Assembly (NCBI RefSeq): GCF_014192155.1 | Contig: NZ_JACHXO010000003.1 | Span: 124,001 to 188,000, forward strand | Source of the DNA: Roseateles terrae | Lineage (GTDB): Bacteria; Pseudomonadota; Gammaproteobacteria; Burkholderiales; Burkholderiaceae_C | Reading direction: 5' to 3' | Length of the DNA: 64,000 nucleotides | Shown: in pieces, positions 1 to 9,849 of the stretch | How positions within the stretch are numbered: the stretch's first letter is position 1 | Layout of the letters: the number at the start of each line of letters is the position of its first letter | Notes under the pieces: generated by a model | The model's input: the letters and a program-made list of their open reading frames with translations, nothing else | What the model was told of the DNA's origin: nothing | Database searches by the model: none | Program-made: the position numbers and the translations under genes

Positions 1-401
1 CCCATGTAGACCTCTTGCTCCTTGATTTCCTTGACCGTCTTGGGCGTCGGGCTTTCCCGATCGTAGATGATCATCTGCAGCTTGGCCCGAACGGCGGCTG
101 CAAAGGTCAGACCGCGCTGTTGACATTCGCGAACGTCAAACGGCGGCTTGGCAATGTTGAATTCGAGGAATTTCATTTCCACGAACCCATTGTGCGAAAC
201 GATGGGGAACGTGGACAGGAAGGCAGCTTGCAGGCCTTCGGGTTTACGCTTGAGCGGAGCGACGTCTTTTTGCAGGAAGGCGACGTAGCTGTCCTTCTGC
301 ATCGTCAGCAAGTAGGGAACGTTGAGCACGCTCACGCGCTTGCCGAAGCTCTTGCGAATGCGCTTGCGCTCGGTGTAGCTGTAGGGGGTTGCTTGCGCCA
401 T
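1..401 (-). CDS. rpoB: RNA polymerase beta subunit, N-terminal part (cut by window edge)
   Basis: This is the start of the beta subunit of RNA polymerase, the subunit that forms much of the catalytic core and the rifampicin-binding pocket (further downstream, outside the window). About 133 residues are visible. They begin [20 protein letters not shown], the usual proteobacterial RpoB opening, and continue through the conserved stretch SFPIVSHN-like (here [14 protein letters not shown]) and KPPFDVREC. The ATG at 399-401 has a GGAG about six bases upstream. It is the last gene of the rplKAJL-rpoB cluster in this window and lies 440 bp after rplL, as expected for a gene with its own leader. The gene continues off the left edge, so nothing can be said about its integrity. 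Confidence 0.97.
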   Translation of the reverse strand, partial: MAQATPYSYTERKRIRKSFGKRVSVLNVPYLLTMQKDSYVAFLQKDVAPLKRKPEGLQAAFLSTFPIVSHNGFVEMKFLEFNIAKPPFDVRECQQRGLTFAAAVRAKLQMIIYDRESPTPKTVKEIKEQEVYM

Positions 402-841
402 AAACACTCCGTGTCGAGTGCGCCCCTGGCCGTGGTGCGCACCGCGTCGGCGACTGGCTGTTCGGGCATTGCACCCGAAGCTTGGTGGTTGGCCACTACC
501 AACCGCTGGCGGACAACCCCGGGTAGCCGAGCATGACCGAAGGCGTTGCACCCCCGCATCATCCCCGGCCGGACCGCGGCCCGACCAAACCGTTCTCTGC
601 AGTCGGATCAGAGAACACTTGAAAGAACCGCACATGATACATGCAGCGATGCTTTCAGGTGCTCTGTCAAGTCTTAAACCCTGACATCAACCCTGCTTTG
701 GAAGCTTTTGACACCCAGATCACCGCCGTGGCGGAGGGTCTTGGCGGCAGGCCCCTTAAACGCGGAAAGGGGAGGCCCGTTGGGACCACCCCTCTCTCGG
801 AGAAGAACCGGCAAGCCAGGCCCGCCGGTTCTCCAAGGTCA
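402..841 (-). promoter_or_regulatory. rplL-rpoB spacer with hairpins (attenuator/processing region)
   Basis: This 440-bp stretch has no credible gene. Just after the rplL stop there is a perfect 9-bp hairpin (arms 804-812 and 824-832, 11-nt loop), followed by a weaker GGGG/CCCC hairpin (arms 768-772 and 789-793). No run of U follows either, so a simple terminator is unlikely. In E. coli the equivalent spacer holds a partial terminator and an RNase III processing site that lower rpoB expression relative to the ribosomal genes. The same role here is an inference from position. Confidence 0.55.
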
Positions 842-1222
842 TTACTTGAGTTCGACCTTGGCGCCGGCTTCTTCCAGCTTCTTCTTGGCAGCTTCGGCGT
901 CGGCCTTGGCAATGCCTTCCTTGACCGGCTTCGGAGCGCCGTCGACCAGGTCCTTGGCTTCCTTCAGACCCAGACCGGTGATTTCGCGCACGGCCTTGAT
1001 GACGGACACCTTGTTGGCGCCGGCGTCGGTCAGGACGACGTTGAATTCGGTCTTCTCTTCAGCAGCAGCAGCGCCAGCGCCGGCAGCGCCGCCAGCGGCG
1101 GGAGCAGCCATCGAAGCGGCGGTCACGCCGAACTTCTCTTCAATTGCCTTGACCAGATCGTTCAGTTCCAGAACGGTCATGCTGTCCAGAGCGGACAGGA
1201 AAGCGTCTTTGTCGAATGCCAT
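842..1222 (-). CDS. rplL: 50S ribosomal protein L7/L12 (bL12)
   Basis: bL12 forms the mobile stalk of the large subunit and recruits translational GTPases, including the EF-Tu encoded in this same operon. The 126-residue protein has the normal three parts: an N-terminal dimerisation helix pair (about 1-35, [15 protein letters not shown]), a flexible Ala/Gly-rich hinge (about 37-57) and the compact C-terminal domain with [13 protein letters not shown] and the conserved [21 protein letters not shown]-type helix. The ATG at 1220-1222 follows an AGGAAA ribosome site. It lies 51 bp after rplJ, the standard partner, whose product anchors L12 dimers to the ribosome. Nothing is unusual in length or content. 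Confidence 0.98.
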   Translation of the reverse strand: MAFDKDAFLSALDSMTVLELNDLVKAIEEKFGVTAASMAAPAAGGAAGAGAAAAEEKTEFNVVLTDAGANKVSVIKAVREITGLGLKEAKDLVDGAPKPVKEGIAKADAEAAKKKLEEAGAKVELK

Positions 1223-1273
1223 GATTTTTTCCTAAATACAGAAGGTGTTTTGGGGTGTCGCTTGCAAGCCAGT

Positions 1274-1801
1274 TCAGGCTGCAGCAGTGTCGGCCGGGGC
1301 TTCGGCTTCGGCGCCGCCACCCTTTTGCTGAGCCAGGGCAGCCAGCACAGCGGCGGTGCGTTGCACCGGCGACTTGAGCAGGCCAGCGATCTGGGACAGC
1401 AGGACTTCCTTGCTGGGCACGGAAGCCAGGGCCTTCAGGCCGTTGACGTCCAGAACCTTGCCGCCGTAGGCGCCACCCTTGAGGACGAGCTTGTCGTTGG
1501 TCTTGGCAAAGTCAGCGATGACTTTGGCAGCCGCGACAGCATCTTCCGAAAAGCCGTAGATCAGCGGACCGACCATGGCATCCGAAGCAGCCTCGAACGA
1601 AGTGCCAGCCACAGCGCGGCGAGCCAGGGTGTTCTTCAGAACATGAAGATACACGCCTTGGGCACGCGCGGTGACGCGCAGCTTGTTCAGGGCTTCAACG
1701 GTGAGGCCACGGTACTCGGCCAGCGCCAGCGTCTGCGACTTGGCAGCTTGCGCCGCCACGTCCGACACAACGGCTGCTTTCTCGTTGCGATTGAGACTCA
1801 A
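1274..1801 (-). CDS. rplJ: 50S ribosomal protein L10 (uL10), TTG start
   Basis: uL10 is the base of the ribosomal stalk. It binds 23S rRNA with its N-terminal domain and L12 dimers with its C-terminal helix, and in proteobacteria it also represses its own operon by binding the rplJ leader RNA. The 175-residue protein begins [20 protein letters not shown] after the initiator and keeps the family motif [15 protein letters not shown] near residue 30. The first codon is TTG (1799-1801), preceded by GAGGAG about six bases upstream. I find no better ATG, and a weak initiator would suit an autoregulated gene. The tail is Ala-rich. It is followed by rplL after 51 bp. Confidence 0.96.
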   Translation of the reverse strand: MSLNRNEKAAVVSDVAAQAAKSQTLALAEYRGLTVEALNKLRVTARAQGVYLHVLKNTLARRAVAGTSFEAASDAMVGPLIYGFSEDAVAAAKVIADFAKTNDKLVLKGGAYGGKVLDVNGLKALASVPSKEVLLSQIAGLLKSPVQRTAAVLAALAQQKGGGAEAEAPADTAAA

Positions 1802-2079
1802 GGTCTACTCCTCACATTACGCCTTTGATCCGACGCTTGCGCGTCTCGTCTCGGGCACCGGATTCAGCGACCTTCTGTCGGGATCAGGAAATCAGATCCG
1901 TTCAGCGGGACCGCCATCTGCGCTGGCGGGGAGCCGAAGCTCCCGATTAAGCGAAGGACGCCAAAAAAGCCGTCATTCACGCCAGCGGTCTTGGATGACC
2001 CGGACCGGTGTTGCCACCGGTCCGACCCACCAATTCATCAGCGCGACGCCAGACTCGCGTCACGCCTCATCTGAGTTGC
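1802..2079 (-). promoter_or_regulatory. L10-type leader RNA of rplJL
   Basis: The 278-bp spacer between rplA and rplJ is much longer than the other gaps in the cluster and is rich in structure. A perfect 10-bp stem with a 4-nt loop lies just after rplA (arms 2001-2010 and 2015-2024). A 6-bp stem closed, on the transcribed strand, by a TTCG tetraloop lies at 1929-1944. Between them is a short GACG/CGTC element enclosing an A/T run (about 1958-1975). In other proteobacteria this spacer carries the L10-L12 binding leader. I assign it by position and structure and did not fit a covariance model. Confidence 0.6.
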
Positions 2080-2787
2080 TTAGGCGGAAGCCGCTGCGTT
2101 GATGGTCGCGACGTCCACACGGGCGCCAACGCCCATGGTGGAGGACACAGCCACCTTGCGCAGGTACACACCCTTGCTGGTTGCCGGCTTGCTCTTGTTC
2201 AGAGCCTCGACCAGCGCGCGCAGGTTGCCTTCCAGCTTGTCGGTGTCGAACGAACGACGGCCGATGGTGGCGTGCACGATGCCGGCCTTGTCGATACGGA
2301 ACTGGACCTGACCGGCCTTGGCGTTCTTGACGGCGGTGGCGACGTCCGGGGTCACGGTGCCGACCTTCGGGTTCGGCATCAGGCCACGGGGGCCCAGGAT
2401 CTGACCCAGGGTACCCACGACACGCATCGTGTCGGGGGAGGCGATCACCACGTCGAAGGGCATGTCGCCCGCCTTGACGCGCTCAGCCAGGTCTTCCATG
2501 CCGACGACGTCGGCACCGGCGGCCTTGGCTTCTTCAGCCTTGGCGCCCTGGGCGAACACAGCCACGCGCTTGTTCTTGCCGATGCCGTTGGGCATCACCA
2601 CGGCGCCGCGAACCACTTGGTCCGACTTCTTCGCATCCACGCCCAGCTGGACGGAGACGTCGATCGATTCGTCGAACTTGGCGTTGGCGCATTCCTTCAC
2701 CAGGTTCAGCGCGTCGGCCAGGGGATACAGCTTGGTCGTTTCAACCTTGCCCTGTAGAGCTTGTTGACGCTTGGTCAGCTTGGCCAT
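2080..2787 (-). CDS. rplA: 50S ribosomal protein L1 (uL1)
   Basis: uL1 forms the mobile stalk near the ribosomal E site and in many bacteria represses translation of the rplK-rplA message. The 235-residue protein starts [16 protein letters not shown] and carries the conserved central segment with [20 protein letters not shown] and the [13 protein letters not shown] motif (about residues 127-139), a hallmark of L1. The frame is open three codons further upstream, but MAKLTKR at 2785-2787 is the family start, and it begins one base after the rplK stop codon, implying translational coupling. The length is close to the usual 229-234 residues. Confidence 0.97.
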   Translation of the reverse strand: MAKLTKRQQALQGKVETTKLYPLADALNLVKECANAKFDESIDVSVQLGVDAKKSDQVVRGAVVMPNGIGKNKRVAVFAQGAKAEEAKAAGADVVGMEDLAERVKAGDMPFDVVIASPDTMRVVGTLGQILGPRGLMPNPKVGTVTPDVATAVKNAKAGQVQFRIDKAGIVHATIGRRSFDTDKLEGNLRALVEALNKSKPATSKGVYLRKVAVSSTMGVGARVDVATINAAASA

Positions 2788-2788
2788 G

Positions 2789-3220
2789 TCACACACCCTC
2801 CACGATGATGCCCATCGAACGGGCGGAGCCGGCGATGGTGCGGACTGCGGCGTCCATGTCGGCAGCCGTCAGGTCCTTTTGCTTGGTCTTGGCGATTTCT
2901 TCCAGCTGGGCGCGGGTCAGCTTGCCGACCTTGTCCAGATGGGGACGCTGCGAACCCTTCTCGACCTTGGCGGCCTTCTTGATCAGCACGGTCGCCGGGG
3001 GCGACTTGATCACGAAGGTGAAGCTCTTGTCCGCGAAGGCGGTGATCACGACCGGCAGCTTGAGGCCCGGCTCATAGCTCTGCGTCTGGGCGTTGAACGC
3101 CTTGCAGAATTCCATGATGTTCAGACCACGCTGACCCAGCGCGGGACCGACCGGAGGCGACGGGTTCGCCTTGCCGGCAGGGATTTGCAGCTTGATGAAG
3201 CCGACAATCTTCTTTGCCAT
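2789..3220 (-). CDS. rplK: 50S ribosomal protein L11 (uL11)
   Basis: uL11 lies at the GTPase-associated centre with the L10/L12 stalk and is needed for RelA activation by uncharged tRNA. The 143-residue protein begins [20 protein letters not shown] and has the classic [18 protein letters not shown] segment (about residues 22-39) and the RNA-binding C-terminal domain ending [13 protein letters not shown]. It is the first gene of the rplKA pair. The 213-bp gap to nusG holds a GC-rich hairpin (arms 3346-3352 and 3355-3361) and no gene. A secondary promoter for the ribosomal genes is expected there from other bacteria, but I cannot point to one with confidence. Confidence 0.98.
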   Translation of the reverse strand: MAKKIVGFIKLQIPAGKANPSPPVGPALGQRGLNIMEFCKAFNAQTQSYEPGLKLPVVITAFADKSFTFVIKSPPATVLIKKAAKVEKGSQRPHLDKVGKLTRAQLEEIAKTKQKDLTAADMDAAVRTIAGSARSMGIIVEGV

Positions 3221-3433
3221 GATTTCTCCTACAGCGACACAGCGGCACGCCGCATCGCCTGAGTGCTAACGCAAGGGGCTGAGGCGTTGCCCTTACCCTT
3301 GCTCCTCGTGTCCGCCTCTCGTTGCAGACTGGTCACGGACAGTTGCGCGGCCGGGGCCGCGGAGCACTGTCAGACTCCATGAACAGCGCAGGCGCCGCGA
3401 GCCAGGCCCGGGGCGCCATGCAGCGGTCTGGGG

Positions 3434-4018
3434 TCAGACCTTCTCGACTTGCGCGAAGTCCAGTTCGACCGGCGTTGCGCGGCCGAAGATGGTGACCGAC
3501 ACGCGCAGCTTCGACTTGTCGTAGTTGACTTCTTCGATGCTGCCGTTGAAGTCGGTGAACGGACCTTCCTTGACGCGGACGATTTCGCCCACGACCCACT
3601 CGACCTTCGGACGCGGCTTGTCCACGCCCTCTTGCATCTGGTTGACGATCTTCATCACCTCGGACTCCGAGATCGGAGCCGGGCGGTTCTTCGCGCCACC
3701 CACGAAGCCGGTGACCTTGGAGGTGTGCTTCACCAGGTGCCAGGTGTCGTCTTCCATCACCATTTCCACCAGCACGTAGCCGGGGAAGAAGCGACGTTCG
3801 GTCACGGCCTTCTTGCCGTTCTTCAGCTCAACGACTTCTTCGGTCGGCACCAGGATGCGACCGAACTTGTCCTGCATGCCGGCGCGATCAATGCGCTCGC
3901 GCAGATTGCGCTCGACGGCCTTTTCCATGCCCGAATAGGCATGCACCACATACCAGCGCTTGGGCAGGCCTGCGGGGGCGGTCGACTCGGTCGCAACGAC
4001 GTTTTGATCTTCGCTCAT
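3434..4018 (-). CDS. nusG: Transcription termination/antitermination factor NusG
   Basis: NusG binds RNA polymerase, aids Rho termination and couples transcription to the ribosome through S10. The 194-residue product has a short variable N-terminus, then the NGN domain starting at [20 protein letters not shown] (about residue 20) and containing FPGYVLVEM, and the C-terminal KOW domain from about residue 143 ([20 protein letters not shown]). The length is slightly above the E. coli protein because of the N-terminal extension. It lies 19 bp after secE and is co-transcribed with it, the usual bacterial arrangement. Confidence 0.98.
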   Translation of the reverse strand: MSEDQNVVATESTAPAGLPKRWYVVHAYSGMEKAVERNLRERIDRAGMQDKFGRILVPTEEVVELKNGKKAVTERRFFPGYVLVEMVMEDDTWHLVKHTSKVTGFVGGAKNRPAPISESEVMKIVNQMQEGVDKPRPKVEWVVGEIVRVKEGPFTDFNGSIEEVNYDKSKLRVSVTIFGRATPVELDFAQVEKV

Positions 4019-4037
4019 CTCGGTCCTATCTCTTCGC

Positions 4038-4421
4038 TCAGCGTTTCCAGCCCAGGATCAGGTCGTACAGCACCCATTCCAGCGTCTTGTCCGTGAGCCA
4101 CAGGAAGAGCGCCATCACCACGACGAACGCAAAGACGTAAAGGGTCATCTGACGGGCTTCCTTGCCCGTCGGCCAGACCACCTTGCGGACTTCCTTGACG
4201 GAGTCCTGGCCGTAGGCGATCAGGGAGCGGCCAGACTCGGACGTCAGGAAAGCGCCCCCGGCGGCGGCCAGCAGCACGATCAGCGCGCCCCACTGCACCC
4301 AAGGACCCTGCTTGCCCAGCGCGTAAAACGCAACCAGCGCGGCCACGAGCAGGACGACAGCGCCCGCCAGCTTCGCCTTGTCGGCGCCGGACGTCACTGT
4401 TTCGACTTGAGGATTGGACAT
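4038..4421 (-). CDS. secE: Preprotein translocase subunit SecE
   Basis: SecE clamps SecY in the inner-membrane SecYEG translocon. The 127-residue protein is of the long proteobacterial type with three membrane segments: [18 protein letters not shown] (about 17-34), [15 protein letters not shown] (about 45-60) and the conserved third segment around [15 protein letters not shown] (about 97-115). The amphipathic SecE signature [16 protein letters not shown] precedes the last segment. The frame extends upstream, but the ATG at 4419-4421 (MSNPQVETV) has a suitable purine-rich site and avoids a 19-residue basic extension not typical of SecE. nusG follows directly. Confidence 0.95.
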   Translation of the reverse strand: MSNPQVETVTSGADKAKLAGAVVLLVAALVAFYALGKQGPWVQWGALIVLLAAAGGAFLTSESGRSLIAYGQDSVKEVRKVVWPTGKEARQMTLYVFAFVVVMALFLWLTDKTLEWVLYDLILGWKR

Positions 4422-4477
4422 TGAACTCACTTCTGAACCGCTACGACCACGATGGTTCGTAGAACCCACCAGCAGCA

Positions 4478-4507
4478 AAGCCCGCCGAGATGAACTCCCG
4501 CGGGCTT
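4478..4507 (-). promoter_or_regulatory. Hairpin between tRNA-Trp and secE
   Basis: The transcribed strand folds into a perfect 8-bp stem (arms 4478-4485 and 4500-4507) with a 14-nt loop, followed by only three U residues. It lies between the tuf/tRNA part of the operon and secE-nusG. It could be a weak terminator or attenuator, or a processing site that frees the 5' side of the secE message after tRNA maturation. The structure is seen directly; the role is inferred. Confidence 0.5.
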
Positions 4508-4562
4508 GGCTTGACCACTTGTTCCAGCGCGCGATTATCGCTTAATGCTTATCGCCTGTCGC

Positions 4563-4638
4563 TGGCAGGGGCAGAGGGTCTCGAACCCCCAACCTTCGGT
4601 TTTGGAGACCGACGCTCTGCCAATTGAGCTATGCCCCT
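4563..4638 (-). tRNA. tRNA-Trp (anticodon CCA)
   Basis: The minus strand folds into a complete cloverleaf: a 7-bp acceptor stem (AGGGGCA with TGCCCCT), a D-arm with GCTC/GAGC, an anticodon stem-loop with loop CTCCAAA giving anticodon CCA, and a T-arm with GGTTCGAGACC-type sequence. The 3' CCA is encoded (4563-4565). It lies 17 bp after tuf and before secE. A tRNA-Trp at this spot is common in betaproteobacteria. Confidence 0.97.
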
Positions 4639-4655
4639 GTGGCCTTCTTACTAAA

Positions 4656-5846
<1,191 letters not shown>

Positions 5847-5896
5847 CTTGCGCTCCTGGCGATCAGATCGAGGGAATCAGATTGAGAGGAAAGAGG

Positions 5897-5971
<75 letters not shown>

Positions 5972-6072
5972 ATCGACACAGGACTGGCGACTCTGCTGCA
6001 GCGCCATCAAACGCGCTGCGAATCAACAAACCTGTGCCGACACTGTCAACACAACACCTGTACTTCCAACTG

Positions 6073-6146
6073 TGGAGCGGGAAACGGGAATCGAACCCGT
6101 GTCATTAGCTTGGAAGGCTAAGGTTCTACCATTGAACTACTCCCGC
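6073..6146 (-). tRNA. tRNA-Gly (anticodon TCC)
   Basis: Cloverleaf on the minus strand: acceptor GCGGGAG with TTCCCGC (one G-U pair), anticodon stem TTAGC/GCTAA with loop CTTCCAA (anticodon TCC), T-arm ACGGG/CCCGT around TTCGATT, and encoded CCA (6073-6075). Second tRNA of the operon. Confidence 0.97.
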
Positions 6147-6248
6147 CCGGGAGTTTTTCAAGTCTCTCACTTTCGCTTCAATCACGAAGCAGATGCATCA
6201 AACTTTTGTTCTTTGCATCCACTTCGGGATCTCTGCATTAGTTTGCCT

Positions 6249-6334
6249 TGGTGGAGGAGGCTGGATTCGAACCAGCGTAGGCGTAAGCCAACAGATTTAC
6301 AGTCTGCCCCCTTTAGCCACTCGGGCACCCCTCC
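6249..6334 (-). tRNA. tRNA-Tyr (anticodon GTA)
   Basis: Class II tRNA with a long variable arm, 86 nt. The anticodon loop CTGTAAA gives anticodon GTA. The acceptor GGAGGGG pairs with CTCCTCC (one G-U pair) and CCA is encoded (6249-6251). It is the first gene of the tRNA-tuf-sec-nusG-rpl-rpo transcript, 14 bp after the predicted -10 box. Confidence 0.97.
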
Positions 6335-6348
6335 GAGGCAAGCCCACG

Positions 6349-6376
6349 ACTATAGCACCACTATTTTTTGGCGCAA
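6349..6376 (-). promoter_or_regulatory. Promoter of the tRNA-tuf-secE-nusG-rpl operon
   Basis: Reading the minus strand, a TTGCGC -35 box (6371-6376) is followed after 16 bp by a TATAGT -10 box (6349-6354), then a GC-rich stretch before the tRNA-Tyr 5' end at 6334. The GC-rich discriminator resembles those of growth-rate and ppGpp controlled stable-RNA promoters. I predict it from sequence only. Confidence 0.7.
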
Positions 6377-6648
6377 ACATTTTTTGGGTGAAAGTCATGA
6401 GGAGTGCGATGCGCGCCCACACCGCCAACGGACCCGCTTTTCATAGAGAGCGTCACGCTGCGGTCATGGGCAGCCGCTAGGCCACGTAGCGTGGGAACGC
6501 CGCGGGTTCCAGCGCCCGCGCCCCGCCGCTTCGAAGGCATGGTAGTCCGTTCGGGCCGCCCCTTGACCCACCCCTGCCCGGCTGCCGATTCCGGTTCAGT
6601 CCCACGACTCAGCAGGCACCCTGCTCGCGACGTCTTCAGACCGGCTAA

Positions 6649-6664
6649 TACCAATTAGCGACCA
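6649..6664 (-). promoter_or_regulatory. Tandem TGGTA-type operator, inverted copy before the receptor
   Basis: On the minus strand the sequence reads TGGTCGCTAATTGGTA: two TGGT half-sites 11 bp apart, the same spacing as at nagK and the chitinase gene. It points away from the receptor gene and lies about 315 bp upstream of its start. It may be a distal site for the same GntR regulator. Confidence 0.5.
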
Positions 6665-6793
6665 AAACGGAGGGCCCGGTGGCGCCTTCGCGAGACCGGA
6701 CGACCTCGCTTTGTCTCCCCTGGATAAACCCTGAAACAGGCGTTGCACGCCGGTCGCGCCCCCGCCACAGCAGGGAAAACACGGCCCTGAAAC

Positions 6794-6841
6794 TGGTAGC
6801 AAAGTGGCACTACCGCTCGTTATAGTGGCATGGCATTGGTT
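6794..6841 (+). promoter_or_regulatory. Two tandem TGGTA-type operators flanking the receptor promoter
   Basis: TGGTAGCAAAGTGGCA (6794-6809) and TGGCATGGCATTGGTT (6826-6841) each contain two half-sites 11 bp apart, in the direction of the receptor gene. They are less perfect than the nagK and chitinase copies. A candidate -10 box (TATAGT, 6821-6826) lies between them, so a bound repressor would block it. Confidence 0.45.
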
Positions 6842-6978
6842 GTATCGAAGGTGTATTCGGGGGCGCCAGCTGCATGCCACTCCGCCGATGGGTGTCGTGA
6901 CTCGGGTGCCAGTGTTCATCCCGGCCTCATGGATTCAAAAAGATGGATTCCAGATCAAGGCCACTCGAGGAGCAGTTC

Positions 6979-9750
6979 ATGAAGGTCATTCAGACCCCCA
7001 TCGCTGCAGCAGTCACGCTCACTCTGCTGAGCGTGGCCTGTGCAGTCCAGGCCCAAACCACAGAACAGAAGGCCGACAAGAAAGCGGACACCCAGCAGCT
7101 GGAACAGGTCGTTGTGACCGGCATCCGGGCCTCGCGTGAGTCGTCGCTCAACACCAAGCGCAACGCCGACTCCCTGGTGGAAGTCGTCACCGCCGAAGAC
7201 GTGGGCAAGATGCCGGACAAGAACGTCGCCGACGCCATCCAGCGCGTCCCCGGCGTGAACATCGCCTCCAGCGCCGGCGGTGAAGGCGGCTTCTCCGAAA
7301 ACGACCGCGTCAGCATCCGCGGCACCAGTCCCAGCCTGACCCAGACCCTGATCAACGGCCACGCCGTGTCCACCGGTGACTGGTTCGTCCTGAACCTGTT
7401 CGGCACCACCGTCGGTCGCAGCGCCAGCTACTCCCTGCTGCCCTCGGAGCTGGTCGGCAAGGTCACCATCAACAAGACCGCACGCGCCGACCTGGTGGAA
7501 GGTGGCGTGGCCGGTGCGGTGGATGTGCAGACCCGCCGCCCGCTGGAATTCAAGAAGAACCTGACGCTGGAAGCCTCCGTCGGCGCGATGCACAGCACGC
7601 TGGCCGACAAGACCGATCCGCAGCTGAGCGCCCTGGCCGCCTGGAAGAACAGTTCCAACACCTTCGGCATGCTGCTGCAGGTCTTCGATCAGAAGCAGCA
7701 TCTGCGCCGAGATGGCAATGAAGTGCTGGGCTACTTCACCATCGACAAGACCAAGTTCGCCACCGGCACCACCGTCAACCTCAATGGCACGGTGCAATCG
7801 ATCGACGTGCTGGACGGTGTCAAGGCGCCCAGCCTGATCGGTGCCAGCCTGTTCGAGCAGGAGCGTCACCGCCAGGGCGGCGCCTTCGAAGCGCAGATCA
7901 AGCCCACCAACGACCTGACGCTGGGTCTGAGCGCCTTCACCTCCAAGGTCAAGGCGTCCAACATGAACACCAACTTCATGGCGTCTCCGAAGTGGTTGTT
8001 CGATGCCGGCATCGCCCCGCTGACCGCCACCACCAGTGCCGACGGCAAGACGCTGGTCGGCGCCACCTTCCCCGAGACCGGCAAGGCCAATTCGATCATC
8101 GTGGACAGCGGCATCCGTCCGGGCGCCGAGCAAAAGTCCAACTACATCAACCTGGATGGCAAGTGGACCGCCACCGACCGCCTGACCCTGACCGGCCAGA
8201 TCGGCCGCACCAAGGGCACTGGCGCTTCGCAGGAATTCGCTTCGGAAGTGGGCAACGTCGGCAGCGCCGGCAACACCCCGATGGCCCTGAGCTACATGAT
8301 GAACGGCACCAGCCGCGGTCCGTCGGTCGGCTTCACCAGCGCCAGCGGTGCCAACTTCCGCGACTACAAGACCATGTACTGGAACTGGAACTACGGTGCC
8401 AAGGTCAAGGTTCCGGACGAAGAAAGCTACGGCACGCTGGACGCCGAATGGCAGGTCGATGCCGGCCCGCTGGAGTCCATCAAGACGGGCGTGCGCTTCA
8501 CCGATCACAGCCGCACCAACGGCAACTGGATCTCCAGCGGCCCCAACTGGGCCAATGCGAACATCGACAAGACGATTCCCGCCTGGGGCGGCGCCACCTA
8601 TCCGAGCAACTTCGGCTCGGCCTTCGGCGCACCGATCACGGGCATGTGGCGCCTGAGCAATGCCGACATCGCCAAGTGGGCGACCATCTCGACGCAAGCC
8701 AATCCGGACCCGAACGCCGTCTTCAACTACGACCCGGCGCAGCGTCACGAATGGACCAACGACTTCGACGTCAACGAGAAGACCGATGCCGGCTACGTCA
8801 TGGGCTTCTTCTCCGGTGACCGCTGGAAGGCCAATGCCGGCGTGCGGGTAGTGCGTACCAAGGGCCACTACTCCACGCTGCGGGCGCCCAATTCGCAGGA
8901 TCCGGCGTCGGTCATCGACAGCACCTCGCTGTTCGGTCCCTTCGTGCGTGAGTACACTGACCGCAACTACACCGACGTCCTGCCCAGCGCCAACCTGTCG
9001 TATCGCCTGAACTCCGACCTGGTGCTGCGCGGCGCCCTGGCCAAGACGATGGCGCGTGCCGACTACACCGCGCTGAGCTCCACCACCTCGTTGAACGACC
9101 AGCTCAACACCGGCAGCAGCGGCAACCCCAACCTGAATCCGGTGCGCTCGGTCAACTATGACCTGTCGCTGGAGTGGTACTTCGCGCCGCGCTCGCTGAT
9201 CTCGGCCGGTGTGTTCTACCAGGACTTCAGCTCCTTCGTGGACTACCGCGTGACGCAGGGCCAGTTCTTCAGCGACCTGCACAAGCAGATCGAGACCTAC
9301 AACATCACCCAGCCGGTGAATGTGGGCGCGAAGAACAAGGGCTTTGAACTGGGCTATCAGCAGCCGCTGTTCGGCAACTTCGGCATCAACGCCAACTACA
9401 CCTACGCCAGCGGCAAGCTGGACGGTGGCGGCGAGATGTCGGGCAACTCGAAGAACACCTACAACCTGGAAGGCTACTTCGAGAACGACGTGCTGAGCGC
9501 CCGGGTGGCCTACAGCTACCGCTCCAAGTTCTACGGCAGCTACGACCGCGGTGTGAAGATGCACATGGATGACGTGGGCACCCTGGTGGCGTCGATCAAC
9601 TACAAGATCAACGACTACCTGTCGCTGAGCCTGGACGGCCTGAACCTGAACAACCCGACGCTAAAGTACTTCGGGGACAACAAGGACCAACCGCGCGCGT
9701 TCTACAGCAACGGTCGCCAGTACTACGTGACGCTGCGCGCCCGCTACTGA
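6979..9750 (+). CDS. TonB-dependent outer-membrane receptor, probable chitooligosaccharide importer
   Basis: A 923-residue outer-membrane receptor that would use TonB energy to import a bulky substrate. The start at 6979 (MKVIQTPIAAAVTLTLLSV) has GAGGAG seven bases upstream and gives a clean signal peptide cut near VQA/QTT (about residue 25); the frame is open 12 codons further but without a site. A TonB box LEQVVVTG lies at 41-48, followed by the plug domain (VEVVTAEDVGKMPDKNVADAIQRVPG, RVSIRGTSP) and a 22-strand-type barrel ending in the aromatic YYVTLRARY. It resembles the large Xanthomonas/Caulobacter sugar-receptor group. Substrate is inferred from context: it faces the nag operon and has the same operator motif upstream. 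Other glycans remain possible. Confidence 0.9.
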   Translation: MKVIQTPIAAAVTLTLLSVACAVQAQTTEQKADKKADTQQLEQVVVTGIRASRESSLNTKRNADSLVEVVTAEDVGKMPDKNVADAIQRVPGVNIASSAGGEGGFSENDRVSIRGTSPSLTQTLINGHAVSTGDWFVLNLFGTTVGRSASYSLLPSELVGKVTINKTARADLVEGGVAGAVDVQTRRPLEFKKNLTLEASVGAMHSTLADKTDPQLSALAAWKNSSNTFGMLLQVFDQKQHLRRDGNEVLGYFTIDKTKFATGTTVNLNGTVQSIDVLDGVKAPSLIGASLFEQERHRQGGAFEAQIKPTNDLTLGLSAFTSKVKASNMNTNFMASPKWLFDAGIAPLTATTSADGKTLVGATFPETGKANSIIVDSGIRPGAEQKSNYINLDGKWTATDRLTLTGQIGRTKGTGASQEFASEVGNVGSAGNTPMALSYMMNGTSRGPSVGFTSASGANFRDYKTMYWNWNYGAKVKVPDEESYGTLDAEWQVDAGPLESIKTGVRFTDHSRTNGNWISSGPNWANANIDKTIPAWGGATYPSNFGSAFGAPITGMWRLSNADIAKWATISTQANPDPNAVFNYDPAQRHEWTNDFDVNEKTDAGYVMGFFSGDRWKANAGVRVVRTKGHYSTLRAPNSQDPASVIDSTSLFGPFVREYTDRNYTDVLPSANLSYRLNSDLVLRGALAKTMARADYTALSSTTSLNDQLNTGSSGNPNLNPVRSVNYDLSLEWYFAPRSLISAGVFYQDFSSFVDYRVTQGQFFSDLHKQIETYNITQPVNVGAKNKGFELGYQQPLFGNFGINANYTYASGKLDGGGEMSGNSKNTYNLEGYFENDVLSARVAYSYRSKFYGSYDRGVKMHMDDVGTLVASINYKINDYLSLSLDGLNLNNPTLKYFGDNKDQPRAFYSNGRQYYVTLRARY

Positions 9751-9767
9751 TCGCCTGAGCAGAAGAC

Positions 9768-9800
9768 AAAGCCCCGCCATGCAGATGGCGGGGCTTTTTT
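9768..9800 (+). terminator. Rho-independent terminator of the receptor gene
   Basis: A perfect 10-bp stem (9771-9780 with 9785-9794, loop GCAG), extendable by AAA/TTT to 13 bp, is followed by six T residues. It ends the receptor transcript. The minus-strand side has fewer T residues after the stem, so it may also stop the converging nag transcript less efficiently. Confidence 0.9.
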
Positions 9801-9849
9801 GTTGCTTTGCCAAGCGCGGAGAGGCGCCCGACGACGCCGAACCTGCAGG

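Larger units (their letters stand above)
6377..6978. other. Intergenic region upstream of the TonB-dependent receptor
   Basis: About 600 bp separates the tRNA promoter from the receptor gene. The first half (6377-6640) shows no gene or clear structure; the short open frames in it have compositions unlike real proteins. The second half holds three copies of an operator-like motif (6649-6664, 6794-6809, 6826-6841) and a candidate -10 box TATAGT at 6821-6826 with no good -35. The leader from that box to the ATG would be about 150 nt. Confidence 0.5.

Noticed and set aside
6361-6654. A 97-codon minus-strand frame whose TTG start coincides with the reversed operator at 6649-6664
   Set aside because: Although the layout mimics nagK, the protein has low-complexity Gly/Arg composition, no recognisable feature, and no good promoter upstream.
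6955-9564. An 869-codon minus-strand open frame opposite the TonB-dependent receptor
   Set aside because: The receptor frame has a signal peptide, TonB box, plug and aromatic C-terminus. The opposite frame has typical antisense composition (His/Val/Gly/Arg) and no domain.
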